Assembly: GCF_037975245.1 (NCBI RefSeq)
Contig: NC_092568.1
Coordinates: 39,202,631-39,266,630, forward strand
Direction: 5' to 3'
Length of the DNA stretch: 64,000 bases
Source: Apostichopus japonicus
Taxonomy: Eukaryota; Echinodermata; Holothuroidea; Aspidochirotida; Stichopodidae
This document shows positions 38,801 to 50,900 of the stretch, in pieces (position 1 is the first letter of the stretch; each line of letters opens with the position of its first letter). A model generated the notes under the pieces. It was not told the DNA's origin, made no database searches, and saw only the letters and a list, made by a program, of their open reading frames with translations. Made by a program: the position numbers and the translations under genes.

Positions 38801-39297
38801 TGCAATATTTTATATTTGAGCATCTGCAGTACCCATCAGAGAACAACAGTCAGGTGTGACTTGGTTAAATTTCTGTATAATCCATCTTTGGAGACCTCTG
38901 CCTCATACATACTATGTGTAATGTAATTTAATCCTTTAAATGGACATTTGACTTTTTACTGTTGAACTTAAAGTATTAATTTTCATACTTAGCTGTATCT
39001 GAAGTGTACAGAGGTCTGAGACCTTGCCATTATTATTTATAAACACAACTCTAAAACTTGTTTATACATAGCTCTATACTGTAGGCGGAGCTTGGTAAAC
39101 TTGAGTTAGCTTAGAATATCGTTGTTCTGAGATCCCATAGTACTAAGCCTAGGGAATCAGAGAAATACCGCTACATTACACCAACAGAAGAATTTTAATT
39201 TGAGCCCTTCCTAATAAAAACAATTGAAAAAAAATTTGCTGCTTGTCTTTCAGATTACAACTTGTTCTAACTATCCGTGAGGGTGTAATTACTGACA
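35873..39297. other. Divergent intergenic/5' region between TMEM62 and FAM177A
   Basis: Two genes are read away from this stretch, so their promoters and 5'UTR exons should lie here. It holds a tRNA-derived SINE-like unit (36230-36690). From about 37,000 to 37,950 it has more CpG than its surroundings (for example GCGCGCTAGC near 37127), a plausible promoter zone. A splice acceptor at 39251-39253 shows that the FAM177A ATG exon starts at 39254, so an upstream non-coding exon is expected but was not located. No other gene seen. Confidence 0.55.
36230..36690 (+). mobile_element. SINE-like unit with tRNA-Leu/Ser-like head
   Basis: TGGCCGAGTGGATAAAGGC (36238-36256) resembles the A-box/D-arm of class II tRNAs, and AGGGTTCGAAACCCG (about 36298-36312) resembles a T-arm B box. 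The pieces are about 45 bases apart, as in long-variable-arm tRNAs. The acceptor stem does not pair well and non-tRNA sequence follows for about 370 bp, so a SINE is likelier than a tRNA gene. Its 3' boundary is uncertain. Confidence 0.55.
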
Positions 39298-42006
39298 ATG
39301 GCATCTGGTTTGCCAGATGATTCTGGTGCTGCAAAGGTGGTGTCTCCTGGTAATGTTTCATTGGAAAACACAGAGCTTGGAAGGAAACCAAGGAGGATCC
39401 TCCATTTTAGTGATGGAGTTATGGAAGAATACAGCACAGATGAAGAGGATGGTGAAAATGAGGAATCAGCAGGACCAGTGGTTGACCCAGTATGTATGAA
39501 GTTTTGAAGTGGATCAACTTTTTTGTACAGTACAGGGTGATTTAACTGCCAGCCTTTTAAAATTCAAAAGTGATCTGGTGCTGGAATACACTGTTTCCCA
39601 ACTATTCGGTTGATGCTCTTATGCCCTACTTGGGCACAGAAAGAGGAGCAAAGATGACACTTGCCCAGCAATTCTGTAAACACTCAATAAAAAAGAGAAG
39701 GCTCCATGTACCTTGGCTAGTATGCATGGACAGTCAACACAGATATGGGGCATTAACTGAGTTACTGTATGGCTTCAGTAACCTGAGGCTCATTAAATTA
39801 AGAGAAAGTAACTGGTTCCAGACATGTTGGCACTTCTATGTAAAAATAATGTTATGCACTGTAAGATGCAGCAGCGAACTTATTCCACCAAATTATTCTG
39901 GTTCTCACTCCTTTGATCAGATTTTACAGTGATCTCTGCTGCATCAAGGCATTCTGCAGACAGCTTATTTATTACTGATTCAACCTGGAAAATTGCACAT
40001 TCTTAGATGTCAGTATTTCTTTAAATGAAGGCTTTATCGAACATATAAACAATTGAACATACATAGCATATCTTTGTTATTGAATTGTGGTTGATTTTGA
40101 AGCTGATTATGTATATTCTCTGATTCCTCCTTGTAGCAAACACTAACCTGGGGTCCTTTCCTCTGGTATTACACATATTCTGCAGCTTTGAAAACATTCA
40201 ACGGTAAGTCTTTGGCAGTTTTAACAAAACAGGGGAGGATGGTGCATAGGGAGGTGGGGTGGGGGGGGGTGACTTGAATTAAAGAGGGAGAATAATAAAT
40301 CATGGAGTCAAACAAGTCTATTTTCAAGCATGTAAAGTTGCTGTGGAGTAGAGATTAGAAAATGGCATATGATTTGTAATGACATGGTAGAAATTCTAAT
40401 AAACTTTGACATAAAATCCTGAAGGATGGATGTTTGCTTCCATGCTTTGGGTTTTGTCAAATCCTCGCAAGAAAGGGGTCACATAACTCAGTAACTTTGA
40501 AGGGGAAAATTGTTGGTGTAAAACATGGTAACTTTTCCAATTGTTTACAAATATTTCCCTAAGACTACTTTTAACATTTCCATAGTAGTTATTATCATAA
40601 GGCATCATGATTTCATAACCACACTGACATAAACACTTGTATCAGATGAACTCAGATATCTATTGCAATATTCTATACAAATTGTTTGTAGTATATCTTC
40701 CAACCTGAAAACTATGAAGTAGCCATTGATAAGCTACTCACTCACCAGGTAATGAAGAGAGTATGTAATGCCCCCATTGTTGCATGTAAGGTATGCTAGG
40801 CATTAAGCTCAACTGGTATACAATTGATGAAGGTCTAAGTTTTCAATGAGAACAGAATTTCAGAGCATTTAAAAAAAAGGATCATAAATGTATTTCTGAG
40901 TGGCGAGAGATGTAACTTTAAAAATGAATTCAGTTATGTAATTTAGTATTGCAATAGGTTGCCTCTTGTTTTTTTTTCATTGGATCTATAATAATATTTA
41001 AGTATAAGTTTCTGTGATGGTGATTTTTCTTGTTTCTCTTTTTTTACAGCTTGTGAAATTATGGGGGAGAAATTAGCCTACTTCTTTGGAATAACATCAC
41101 CAAAATATCAGTATGCTATCAATGAGTTTCACAGACTGGAGGAAGAGGTTAGTTTCACCCATTCATACCATTAACCTTACACACCATTATTTCAACTTTA
41201 TTGTTACTGTATAGTAATATATATGTACTGTTTCTCTGGGTCAGTCAGAAGTTAGCAGTAACATACTGAAATTTCATCACTAACCTCACTTCATATTTGC
41301 ACATACTTTGCAAAAGCTTTTCCTTTGGAATACCAAATATTTGATAATTACCCTGTGGATAATGGAAGTGAATGGTTTGAAACTTTCATCTTTGAGAAGT
41401 TTCACTAGTCAAACCCTTATTCCTGCAAATTGTAAACATACCCTCCCCCCCCCCCCCCCTCCAGCCCCTACTCACACACATTGATAGCATAGACACTCTC
41501 ACCCACATACTATTTAACAAAGAAAGAATCTTGAGGACAGAAGAATAACCTGTTGAACTGTAAAAGTGGGAGCAAGAGATGTTGGTATCCTGACAGGGTC
41601 TTCTTCAGAGGTACACTGTCAGAAGAACCCTGCCTTCCAGCAAGATTCTGCTATAATTAAAAGGAATTATAAGTCCTCTAACTTTGATACTCACTTTTAC
41701 TCACTACAGTCAGCTACATATATCTGATTGCTCTGCAGATACATTACAAAGAAACATAGTCACTTTAGCATGAGGTGACCATGAGGTCTAACCTCATTGC
41801 CTAGGAATCATTTCTATTGTTTCAGTCTTTTAACCCTCAAGTAGTTTTTTCATTTATTTCTTTATTTTATTTTCATCTTGCAGGAAAAAGAACAGTTGAA
41901 AAAGCAAGAAGAAGATCGAGACAGAATCCGTGATGAAAAGGCAATGAAAGAGGCTGCAAAGCAAAATAGTGACAGAGCGTCTGCGATGAAAATTCCTGAC
42001 ATTTGA
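39298..42006 (+). CDS. FAM177A1: FAM177A-family protein (4 coding exons)
   Basis: Coding exons 39298-39489, 40137-40203, 41050-41147 and 41884-42006 join in phase to 159 aa. Hallmarks of FAM177 are ELGRKPRRILHFSDGVMEEY, STDEE, LTWGPFLWYY, CEIMGEKLAYFFGITSPKYQ and YAINEFHRLEEE, followed by a charged Lys/Glu C-terminal tail (about 120-155) predicted helical or coiled-coil. The start is the first ATG after the acceptor at 39254, with stops upstream in that exon. The protein is shorter than human FAM177A1 (about 213-236 aa), mainly at both ends. I know of no established biochemical activity; a Golgi/membrane-trafficking link has been suggested for mammalian FAM177A1. Assignment to the A1 paralogue and not the family in general is tentative. 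Confidence 0.92.
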
Positions 42007-44968
42007 CATATTTGTAGGTTTAATGTCTTCCTTTGTGTTACCTTTGGTGCAATGTATGTCTCTTATTGGGAAATGGGAGGAGAAAGCCCTTGGTTTTCTT
42101 TCAGGTGTTGTTTTTTTCTTTCTCATTGAGAGAGACTTATTGGCAAATCTCACATCTGATAAAGCACCAGAATGCAGCTTGTGGGAGGTTGGGAGAGGAA
42201 GATGAAGGAACTAAGTGCCTGTCAGTAAATGCTGTCAGTATATGAGACTATTGTCCCACCTCTCCTGTTTGTCTTAGGTCCTCACGGCTCTTCTTAGTCC
42301 TGTCTCTGAGTTGTGTTCAGTTGAGCTAGGGAGTCACTCCTGCTGTAGATCAATGTATACAGTTTTCCTTACCTGCCAAGATGACTCCATTATTTGTTAG
42401 GACACAGCAGGATTTAGGTCTAGTTTAGATCAGAAGCCCCGCGATTAACTAACGACTATTTGTATTTTGATAAAATAGTAAGGAATTGACACATGTGCCA
42501 CACAAAGCCCTTGTCCCTCTCCACCTTTAAGTAACGTGTGAAAGGGATGAGAGGGGTACTCTGGGATATTTTGTATTCACCCTCACCCCACCACCCCCCC
42601 CCCATCCTTATTTTAAACTCCACAGATAAAATTGAGAGTATTAATCACCACCATGCATTTAGATTTATATATAATAATAAAAATAATTTGTTGGTATAAA
42701 TACGCCACATAATGCACTATTTGATGTCTAAACATTCAATTTGGTTTTATTTATAGATTCTTGCTTCACCCCTGACCCCTCCATAACGGTCATACCCCTG
42801 CCTACATCAGTCATGGGGAAATTAAGAATCTGGTCACTCCATCCTCTGTGGAAATCCTGTGCATGCCACTGCCACCTTCCCTTGTATTCCCGCATTGCAT
42901 AAAGTGTGTACAACTACCTGATTTAAGAATGGAGCTGTATAATCTGTCACTCTCTGAACAGTTTTGAAAAATGTATTCATTTAACCTGTGCAATGAAGAG
43001 TTAACCCTGCTGAGAGCAGGATGTTCAGTTACAATGATTACACTTTGTATGTGACACATTTATTTAACTTTGTGTTAATTGAGGCCAATCTCCTAATTAA
43101 AGAAACTTAAGGTGAAGTAAGACATTAATTTGTGGTCACAATGTATCTAATTCTCTAAGCTCAACCTGTCATTAAATATAAATTAAAGCCCTTTAAAACT
43201 CTCACGTTATGTTTTTTCTTTCTTTATCTTACAAAGATTGGAATATATACTCAGATTCTACCAGAATCAGAGTTTTGAATAATCAGTGAATTTATCATTG
43301 AAAGTTATTTCAACTTCCCTTCACGTGTTCCGTGTAACTTCTTTTCTTTTAACTTTGAAAATGACACATCCTTGTAGTGTGTCTATTTTGACCATTAGGT
43401 AGGTAGTGAAAACATTAAAATCCTTGCTATAACAGGGCCTGTCCATGACATTCAGTCGTTGTTCATGTCTTTAAGCCTGACTGCTCATGTCTTCAGTTAC
43501 AGTTTACTGCAATAAATAATTGAATGTTAGCTCTTGGTCATGTGACTGATTGCAGTTTAACACATTTGTTTTTGCAAGCATGACACTTCTGCAGTTAAGA
43601 ATATTTCAGAATTTTATTACCACTTATTTTCCCCCCCCCCCCTTTATATAAATTGAAAATTTCATTGTAATATTATTTAAACCAAAATAATTTTATCACG
43701 ATAAAGTGGTTGGTTTGTTGTGTTTTATTGTTTGTAATTCTGAAGTGATATCACAGACACAGTGGCTGATGTTTATTTTCTTTTACTTTGTTTAATTTTT
43801 TGTAAATATGAAAAGGTTCTTTCTTTTTTTTCCCTGCAATTACATTGAACTAGCAGTTTAGAATTATAGTCAGCATTTCAAATATCTGGAATTAAGACCA
43901 TTCCTTTGCTTTTATTTTCATTTTTCTACATTTTTAATTATATTGTACATATACTACAGACTTTACTGGATTGAAGAATACATTAAACAAGAAAGAAAAA
44001 AATGATTTTTTTATCATCTTTTCAACTTAAGATTCTCTACTAGGCACATGATTTCAGAATGTATTTCCTGCTTTGCAAAACTTTGAAAGGTAGTCCAATG
44101 TATTTTAGCTGGGTGGTCTGTTACCATGGTGACATATATGCATATAAATAAAGACTCTTTGAAGCAAGTTTATGTTACTATATTTATTGATATTAAGTGC
44201 AGGAATTTGTACAAGACAAACTATGCATTTTGTGGTCCTAACCCAGATTACATGGCCATCGCTTGAAGTGAATGGGATGACTTTTGGATTCTTGAAACAA
44301 GTTTGTTTCTTTTTTGCAACACACACTGATATCTGACCTAACCTACTTTGGATATTAAAATTGAATCAGGACCATAAAGGAGACATAAACCCTACCCATC
44401 ATTAATTTGTTAATGTGATAGAAGTATTTGTCATGAACAACCTAGGTATTGCAGATTGAATTTGTCTTCACACACGAAACTGAAGACTAGATCAAGTTTA
44501 ATTATGAAGTCATGTGTGCCTCATTTCTTATGTTTATTGTCTGTAATGGAGATGGGTGTTGCAAATTCTGAATCTAATATATTGCACCTCTTAACATGAC
44601 CTTATGATGACGTTAGTTTGAGTCACAAATATTAATTCCTAATTGATCATAATGGGAGTATGACATCACAGATTTAGAAAAGACAACACCAGACAACAAG
44701 GGTATCTACTTAACGGAACAATATTTTTCTTAATTTTGAATTGTTCATCACAAATATCTTTACCATATAAGCCAACGATTATGGTTGGGTTGGTGTCCCA
44801 ATTTAAGTTGTTATTGTCATTAGCAATGTAGGACAATTAGTATAGCTAATTGCACCCTTAGGCTAAGTACGGAAGGAACTTTATAGACTCGTATATTGGT
44901 AACCAGCTCCTTTCCTATTTTTCCTTTCAAATTGAAAGCAACTTGACTACTAATAACTACTATATTTG
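42007..44968. other. Convergent 3' region of FAM177A (+) and TIGAR (-)
   Basis: No coding exon recognised. Candidate FAM177A polyA signals are AATAAA near 43511 and at 44147-44152. A minus-strand AATAAA at 44183-44188 could serve TIGAR, about 780 bp past its stop. Homopolymeric C tracts occur near 42593 and 43631. Otherwise AT-rich 3'UTR-like sequence. Confidence 0.5.
44147..44188. terminator. Opposed polyadenylation signals, 30 bp apart
   Basis: AATAAA on the plus strand at 44147-44152, and TTTATT (AATAAA on the minus strand) at 44183-44188. If used by FAM177A and TIGAR, the two transcripts would end within a few tens of bases of each other. The motif positions are observed; their use is inferred. 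Confidence 0.4.
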
Positions 44969-47900
44969 TTAAACGTTTGTGAGGTGACTGATGTCACAAA
45001 TAACGTCACATTTGACGTCATCTAAGGACCCCCCTTGTAAAATTGCTTCAAAGATGGAGATACTGCCGTTAGGTATTTTATCGTGATTTGAATCACGTGT
45101 TGAACTGCACTTAGATAAGAAGTAATCCACAAGCTCCTTAATCAGAAATCCATGCACGACTAGTAAAATATTAACAGAAGATGGGTTTGTTGATTGGTTC
45201 GTCGTGTTCGTCAGACAGGTCAAGCAAAGATCATCAATGAACGATACAGCTCGTGTTAAAAGCTGAAACAGACATATAAATATAAATTCATCAGTCCCAA
45301 GGGCATTGAAGATAAGATCGGGGGGGGGGCAAATGATCACGTTGAAGTTTTAAAAGAGTTGGTCTAGACAACAAAAATCTTTGGGTGTTGGACTGATGGT
45401 ATCAACTTTTAGTAGGCCTACAGGTTGCTTTGTTCAATTTTTGTATCACTTCCTTTCAACAGTCCACTATCAGACTAAAAACTCGAATCCTTCCTTTGCA
45501 ACCTTTTTGGACTGACTACTGTAGGTTTGACTAAGGAGAACAAAATAAAAGTCATTGAAACTAGCAACTGGCCCCTCCCCTTCCTCTCTACTTCCACTTT
45601 CCTATTCTCACACGAGTCAAACCGATACCTCAATTTGGTAATACGGAAAACGTAAACATATCTGTGTTAGTTGTAATACCTGATCACGTGACTCTCCGTC
45701 TTCAAACTCGAATTCCGCCATTGGTATTTTGAGTTGTGCTAGCGTACCCCTCAATACAGAAATTGGCCAGCCTTGCCATATACCAAGGTTCTAGTGAAAA
45801 GGAAAATATGCCAAGATGGAATTAACGATCAAATGTTAAAAACTCTTGGTAAAATGTTAGAAGAACAGAAAACATAAGTGCAATGCTTTTATAACATCTG
45901 AGTGAAAACAGGACGAGTTCCAAGAACCACCTACAATATCTGAAAATGATTGAAACATTCCTTCAAGACCATTCATGTACCACCCTCACTCATTGGGTCA
46001 TCTCCATAGGCGTAGGGGGCGGGGGGAGGGTGGCTGCGGTGGGGGCTAACATAATTGGCCCTCCATGTTTTTTCTCCATCTACATAAGATATTTCGTTGT
46101 TTACATTAGCATCCCGTGGATGATGCGACTGTAATAACCGATGCATGCCTATATGATATGTACATTAATGTACATGTTTAACGCGCGAAAAAGTTTGTGT
46201 TATATTTTTCGGGCAAGTTTTTACAACCCCCCCCCCCAAAAAAAAAATCAAATTGGGCTCCTACGCTTAGCGGGTCATCTCTTCGCATAGACTTGTATTA
46301 ATCGGAGCCTTCTGGATTTGTAGAGTTTGTCACGTGGTTTTGCGCCTTCTTATGTTGCTCACGTATGAATATAACAGTAAAGTTCGCATGCTTCAATTAC
46401 ATAAACACACGCTCAGTATGAACGTATTCTTGCGCAAGAAAGATGTCGCGGTACGGTTACTTTCATGTAAGCTTGGTTGCAAAATATACTGTTATACTGT
46501 TGTTACTCAAACCGCATTTTCACAATTCGTTGATGGGACGTTACACTATTAAGCTTGAAAGGTGTAGAGTTGCACACTTGAAAGTTACGATTTTTTTCAT
46601 AGATTACTAGAAAACACAATTCGCATGAGTTGATTTTTAAGAACTAATTTTAGTAAACAAGTAGTTGATATAGGCTAAATATGCAAACGCAGTATATAAA
46701 TCAGTTCGCAGGTTAATTTACGAACATTTGTTTTACAGTCAGTACCACATGACTTTAATTAAGGCCCGCATTACGTATAGTAAAATTATATATATGTTAA
46801 AGCATGGAGGTAAAGTATAGGCCGAGTTGGGTTTAAGGATGAGAAAGTAATGAACGGGTACCCGGGGACGACCGAACCGCGGAAACGGGTACCCAGTTCC
46901 AATTTATGGGGCCGTTCACATCCCTAAATTCCCAACCGCCCTCTCCTTCCCCGCGCACCAGTCCCCCAAACAACAAAATGACAGGCCTATCTATATAATC
47001 ACTCTCACAACGGGGGGAAATTACGTAGCCTATAAGTTGTCAACCTTAAATCTGAACAATTAAATATCAAACTATGAAAAATGTAACAAATATGAGTTCC
47101 ATACTGTCCACTACTGTAATGGGAAATAGAAAAGGACGATTTTGTCAATTTAACTCCTCTTACCAACTATGTTATTAATTCACGCTATCCATAATGCAAA
47201 TGGTGCAATGAGGTTTCCAAAATAGTGTCTCGGGACAAACAGACACAGATGAACATCTAACTTTGCCCATGGAGACTGATGCTATCTGTGTTCAAAATAC
47301 GTCACCATTTCAAAATCCCTCTCAAAGTTACGACCACGGGAACCGCATCTCTGCTGCCACCGGATAACGTACGTTAAAAAAGGGTCAAATTATTACCCTG
47401 TATGACTGTCATAACTTCCCGAACAAGTTCGACATCCCCACAACGACGTCACTAAGGAACAATTGAAAACTGAAACACATATAGCATAATTACTGAGCTT
47501 CGATATGCTTGCCTGCAAGTTCATTTATGTATAGTTTTCGTATGTATAGCATGCGGACGGAATTAAACTCTTACAACTTCGCGTAACCGTGCATCTTGGG
47601 TTGGTTGAATTTTAGTTTCTTGATTCCGTCTGAGGATTATCTCCGCCGTCTGTAAGTGAGGAACAGAAGATATTAAAAGTTGGAACTGAACTGATCTTCC
47701 CTTGGAGCTAGTACTAAATATATAATGTTCAATTTTTCAGTTGTTCGGAAAGCTCCGAAACCAGTTGAAAATTCAAAGGTGACGAATAATCCCTCTGACG
47801 TCATAATCTGCAATCAAATAGTGAAGTCGGTGCGAGTTGTCCACTGACTACGATGTTGCACGTAAGAAAACCGTGCTGATTAAGGCATAAATTGCGTGAT

Positions 47901-50900
47901 ATTCTCATCCGTGATCTAGCAAACGGCAGAGGACCTTTGGAACTGTGAATTTGTTCCTTCGGTCTAAACTAGAACTTTTCACGAACAAAGGAATTCAGCG
48001 CCTTGCGCGCTTCGGGGAAGCCTCGTAGCCAGTATGTTGGTACGTTGGTTGATGTCCCCATGGTCGCAAACATATACGTCCGCAGGAGGGGAGGGGACAC
48101 GACCAAGGATAAGTTATTCCATCTTAAAGCAAATCGTGGATAACATTTGATGGGACCGGTGGAAAAGTTAGGAATAAATAGCAAGGAACCATTAGGTGTA
48201 CGATAGAGCTGTATGTACCCAAATACATTGTTTGACTATTAAATTATGCAACCTGCTATCGTAATGTGTTTAATTTAAAAGAAAATAAAAGCTATAAATC
48301 AGGAAAATCTTTTCGATTGGAATCTAAAGTTTCATTTTTGCATTTCTTTCTTAGTTATTTGTCACCAAAATATGGTGACTGAAATGAAGAACTCGATTAA
48401 GACCTTTGTGAACAATAAAGTATGATCGTTTACGTCTGCGCGCATATTCGATTTGCTGAGAGTAACTGTAGACTACGTAAGTTCTCTGCTGTGCTATTCA
48501 CATTACCCCTATACCTGTATATATGCATACACCTACCCTAATAAGTTGTATGTATATATCTTCTTCCTCACTATTGCTGTTCCATCTCATTTGCAATCGT
48601 CATTGCCGGGCCGGCAATAACAAAGGGAGGGAGCCAAACTATAGAACAGCGTGATGGTTAAGGACATGTAAATGCATAGGAATTGACCGAGCAGGCAGAA
48701 GAAATCAATGGCCTATAACGTAGATTGTTTGGAAGTTTCAAGTAACTACCTTGTGGCTAGCAGCCGCAGTATGAAGGGAAAGGTCAATTTTTCGTCCCAA
48801 TCTTAAGAGTCAGAGAATGTAAGTTTAGTTTAAGTGTGTATATTGATATGAACTTTCACGACACCTTTGTAACGAATTAGAATTTTAGTTGGAGGAGAGA
48901 AGGTGGGGGCGTTAAAAATGGCTGACATTCCTCCTGGGATTGGTTCTCCTAACGTTTGTGGAAAATTTTCTTTGGTGTATGGGATAAGATGCAAAATGAT
49001 GCTATCATTTCCATCTCTTTAACTGCATTTGTAAATTTGCTTACGTGTATTATAAAATGTGAGCCGCTTGGAATGATGTTTAGGAAGGTAAGGGAGAAGG
49101 CAAGAGTTCCCCTGTCCCCAGTGGCTACGGCACTGTATATATTAACGACACCAAAACTTTACAAATAGATAATAGTACGTGAGGTCAGTCACAGGCATAT
49201 CTCAACATTGATCCAAATGGAGCTATTGTGTGTTTATTAAATACTAAATATTAAAGAATGAGGGTGTCAAACATTGAATCTGATCCGTGAAACTACAACA
49301 TGAGTTTCAATTGTTGGTTTCCTTACCGAAAGTCTGTTGTACTGTGAACAATATACTTACGTGACAAGCTCTTTTCAGATCACTGGTATACACAAAATCA
49401 TATTTCTCATTTTGAAGTCTTTTTCCAATTAGTTCTGCTTGATTGCATCCTAACGTAGAAAGACCAGGGTTCATGTGGCCTATACAATTACAAAGAAAAG
49501 GAATAAAATAGATAGAACAAAAGAGTAATTCTATGATATACCGGGCGGAAATTCTATGATAACTGTGAAATTCTATGATAAGAACTGTGACATAACTATG
49601 AAATTCTAGGATAAGAAATTTTATGATATACCGGGCGGATCCAGGATTTACAAAAAGGAGGGTGTGGGACCCTGGCGTCGCTGAAGCCAGCTCTTATGTA
49701 TAGGGTGTATACGGGTCCTATTAAATTAGACGGGAAGCAACGGTGCGTTCTGTAGCATATTTAAGCTATTGATAAGGTATAAAGTTAGGTTGTGCCATAT
49801 AACAGCATTTTTGCGAAATTAACTAGGGGGCGTAAACACACCCCTAGATCCTCACACATACAAAATAAATGTACTTGTGAGCAAAACCTTGCGTGTATAA
49901 CCTATAGTATGCATCAGAGTGTACGTTTGACGTTTAAGGTTTTTTTTTTTTCTGGGAGGGGGGGGGGGGGGAGCGCAACCCGTACATGTCAATCGGCTTA
50001 AGTGACCTCAGGGCTTGACCACTGCATGGATCTGGATCCACCCCTGCCTTTGGCCTTCATTATATTGACTAGGCACGTACAGGCAAGGTTCAATTAAAAT
50101 CATGAAAGTAGTTATAATACGTAGAGAAGAACATAATCAAATGAAGCACACGTGGCTTGTTGATGTCATATTTATATAGACTTGATCAAATCTTCAGTCC
50201 TCTGCGTAATGGAGCAGTAAATCCGTGATATCTCCCATACGAAATCAGATTTTCCATATAGGTTCCGTTTAGTAGGTAGCTAGTTCATAACAGATATCTT
50301 TATAATATAGATATACATCAATAATGATACACGTGTCTGTCTGTGTCTCTCTTCAATTTTTCAAATGGAGGGTTGATTGCTAATATCAAAGATACCATCA
50401 GGGCGACGACATCACGAAGAACCCCGTGCACCCCTCACATGGGAGACGGCTTTAACAATCCCTGGTACATGTCTCTTTCCCTTCCAAATATCTCCCTATA
50501 TCTGAGTTAGTCGAGGGCTCTTAGAATCATGTACTCGTCAAGGCTTTTACTAATACCACTCATCTGTATCTATTTTGTGACCCACAAAATTTGATACAAT
50601 GTCTTTGTTTTAATCATTATACAAACTTAGGTCATTCCATGTGTTTTAAACCCTAATCACTAACGGTTCTTTAATGTCAATTGTAGCCCATATAGTCTAT
50701 TGTACCAGAGTCGTGACCATTTTTTAGGGCACAAAACACTTCAAAATGTCGTGTGCACGTCCTAAAGTCCTGTTACGCGTTATAAGTAAGAAACATGAGC
50801 ACTTAAAACTCATGCAAACCGAAAAATCTAACACAAACCTTGCACAAGGTTCATACTGTTGAATGCACTCTCTCCACTAAAATAAAAAAAGGAAAGAAGT

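Noticed and set aside
39570-39932. A 120-codon open stretch in FAM177A intron 1
   Set aside because: The translation matches no family I know, has no splice context, and the composition is that of the surrounding intron. Chance opening is likelier.
45300-45330. Fourth MITE copy (GGGCATTGAAGATAAG)
   Set aside because: Only about 14 bases resemble the MITE end and nothing collinear follows.
46826-46930. GGGTACCCGG-rich stretch as a regulatory site
   Set aside because: It looks like a fragment of a repeat and lies mid-intron; no supporting motif structure.
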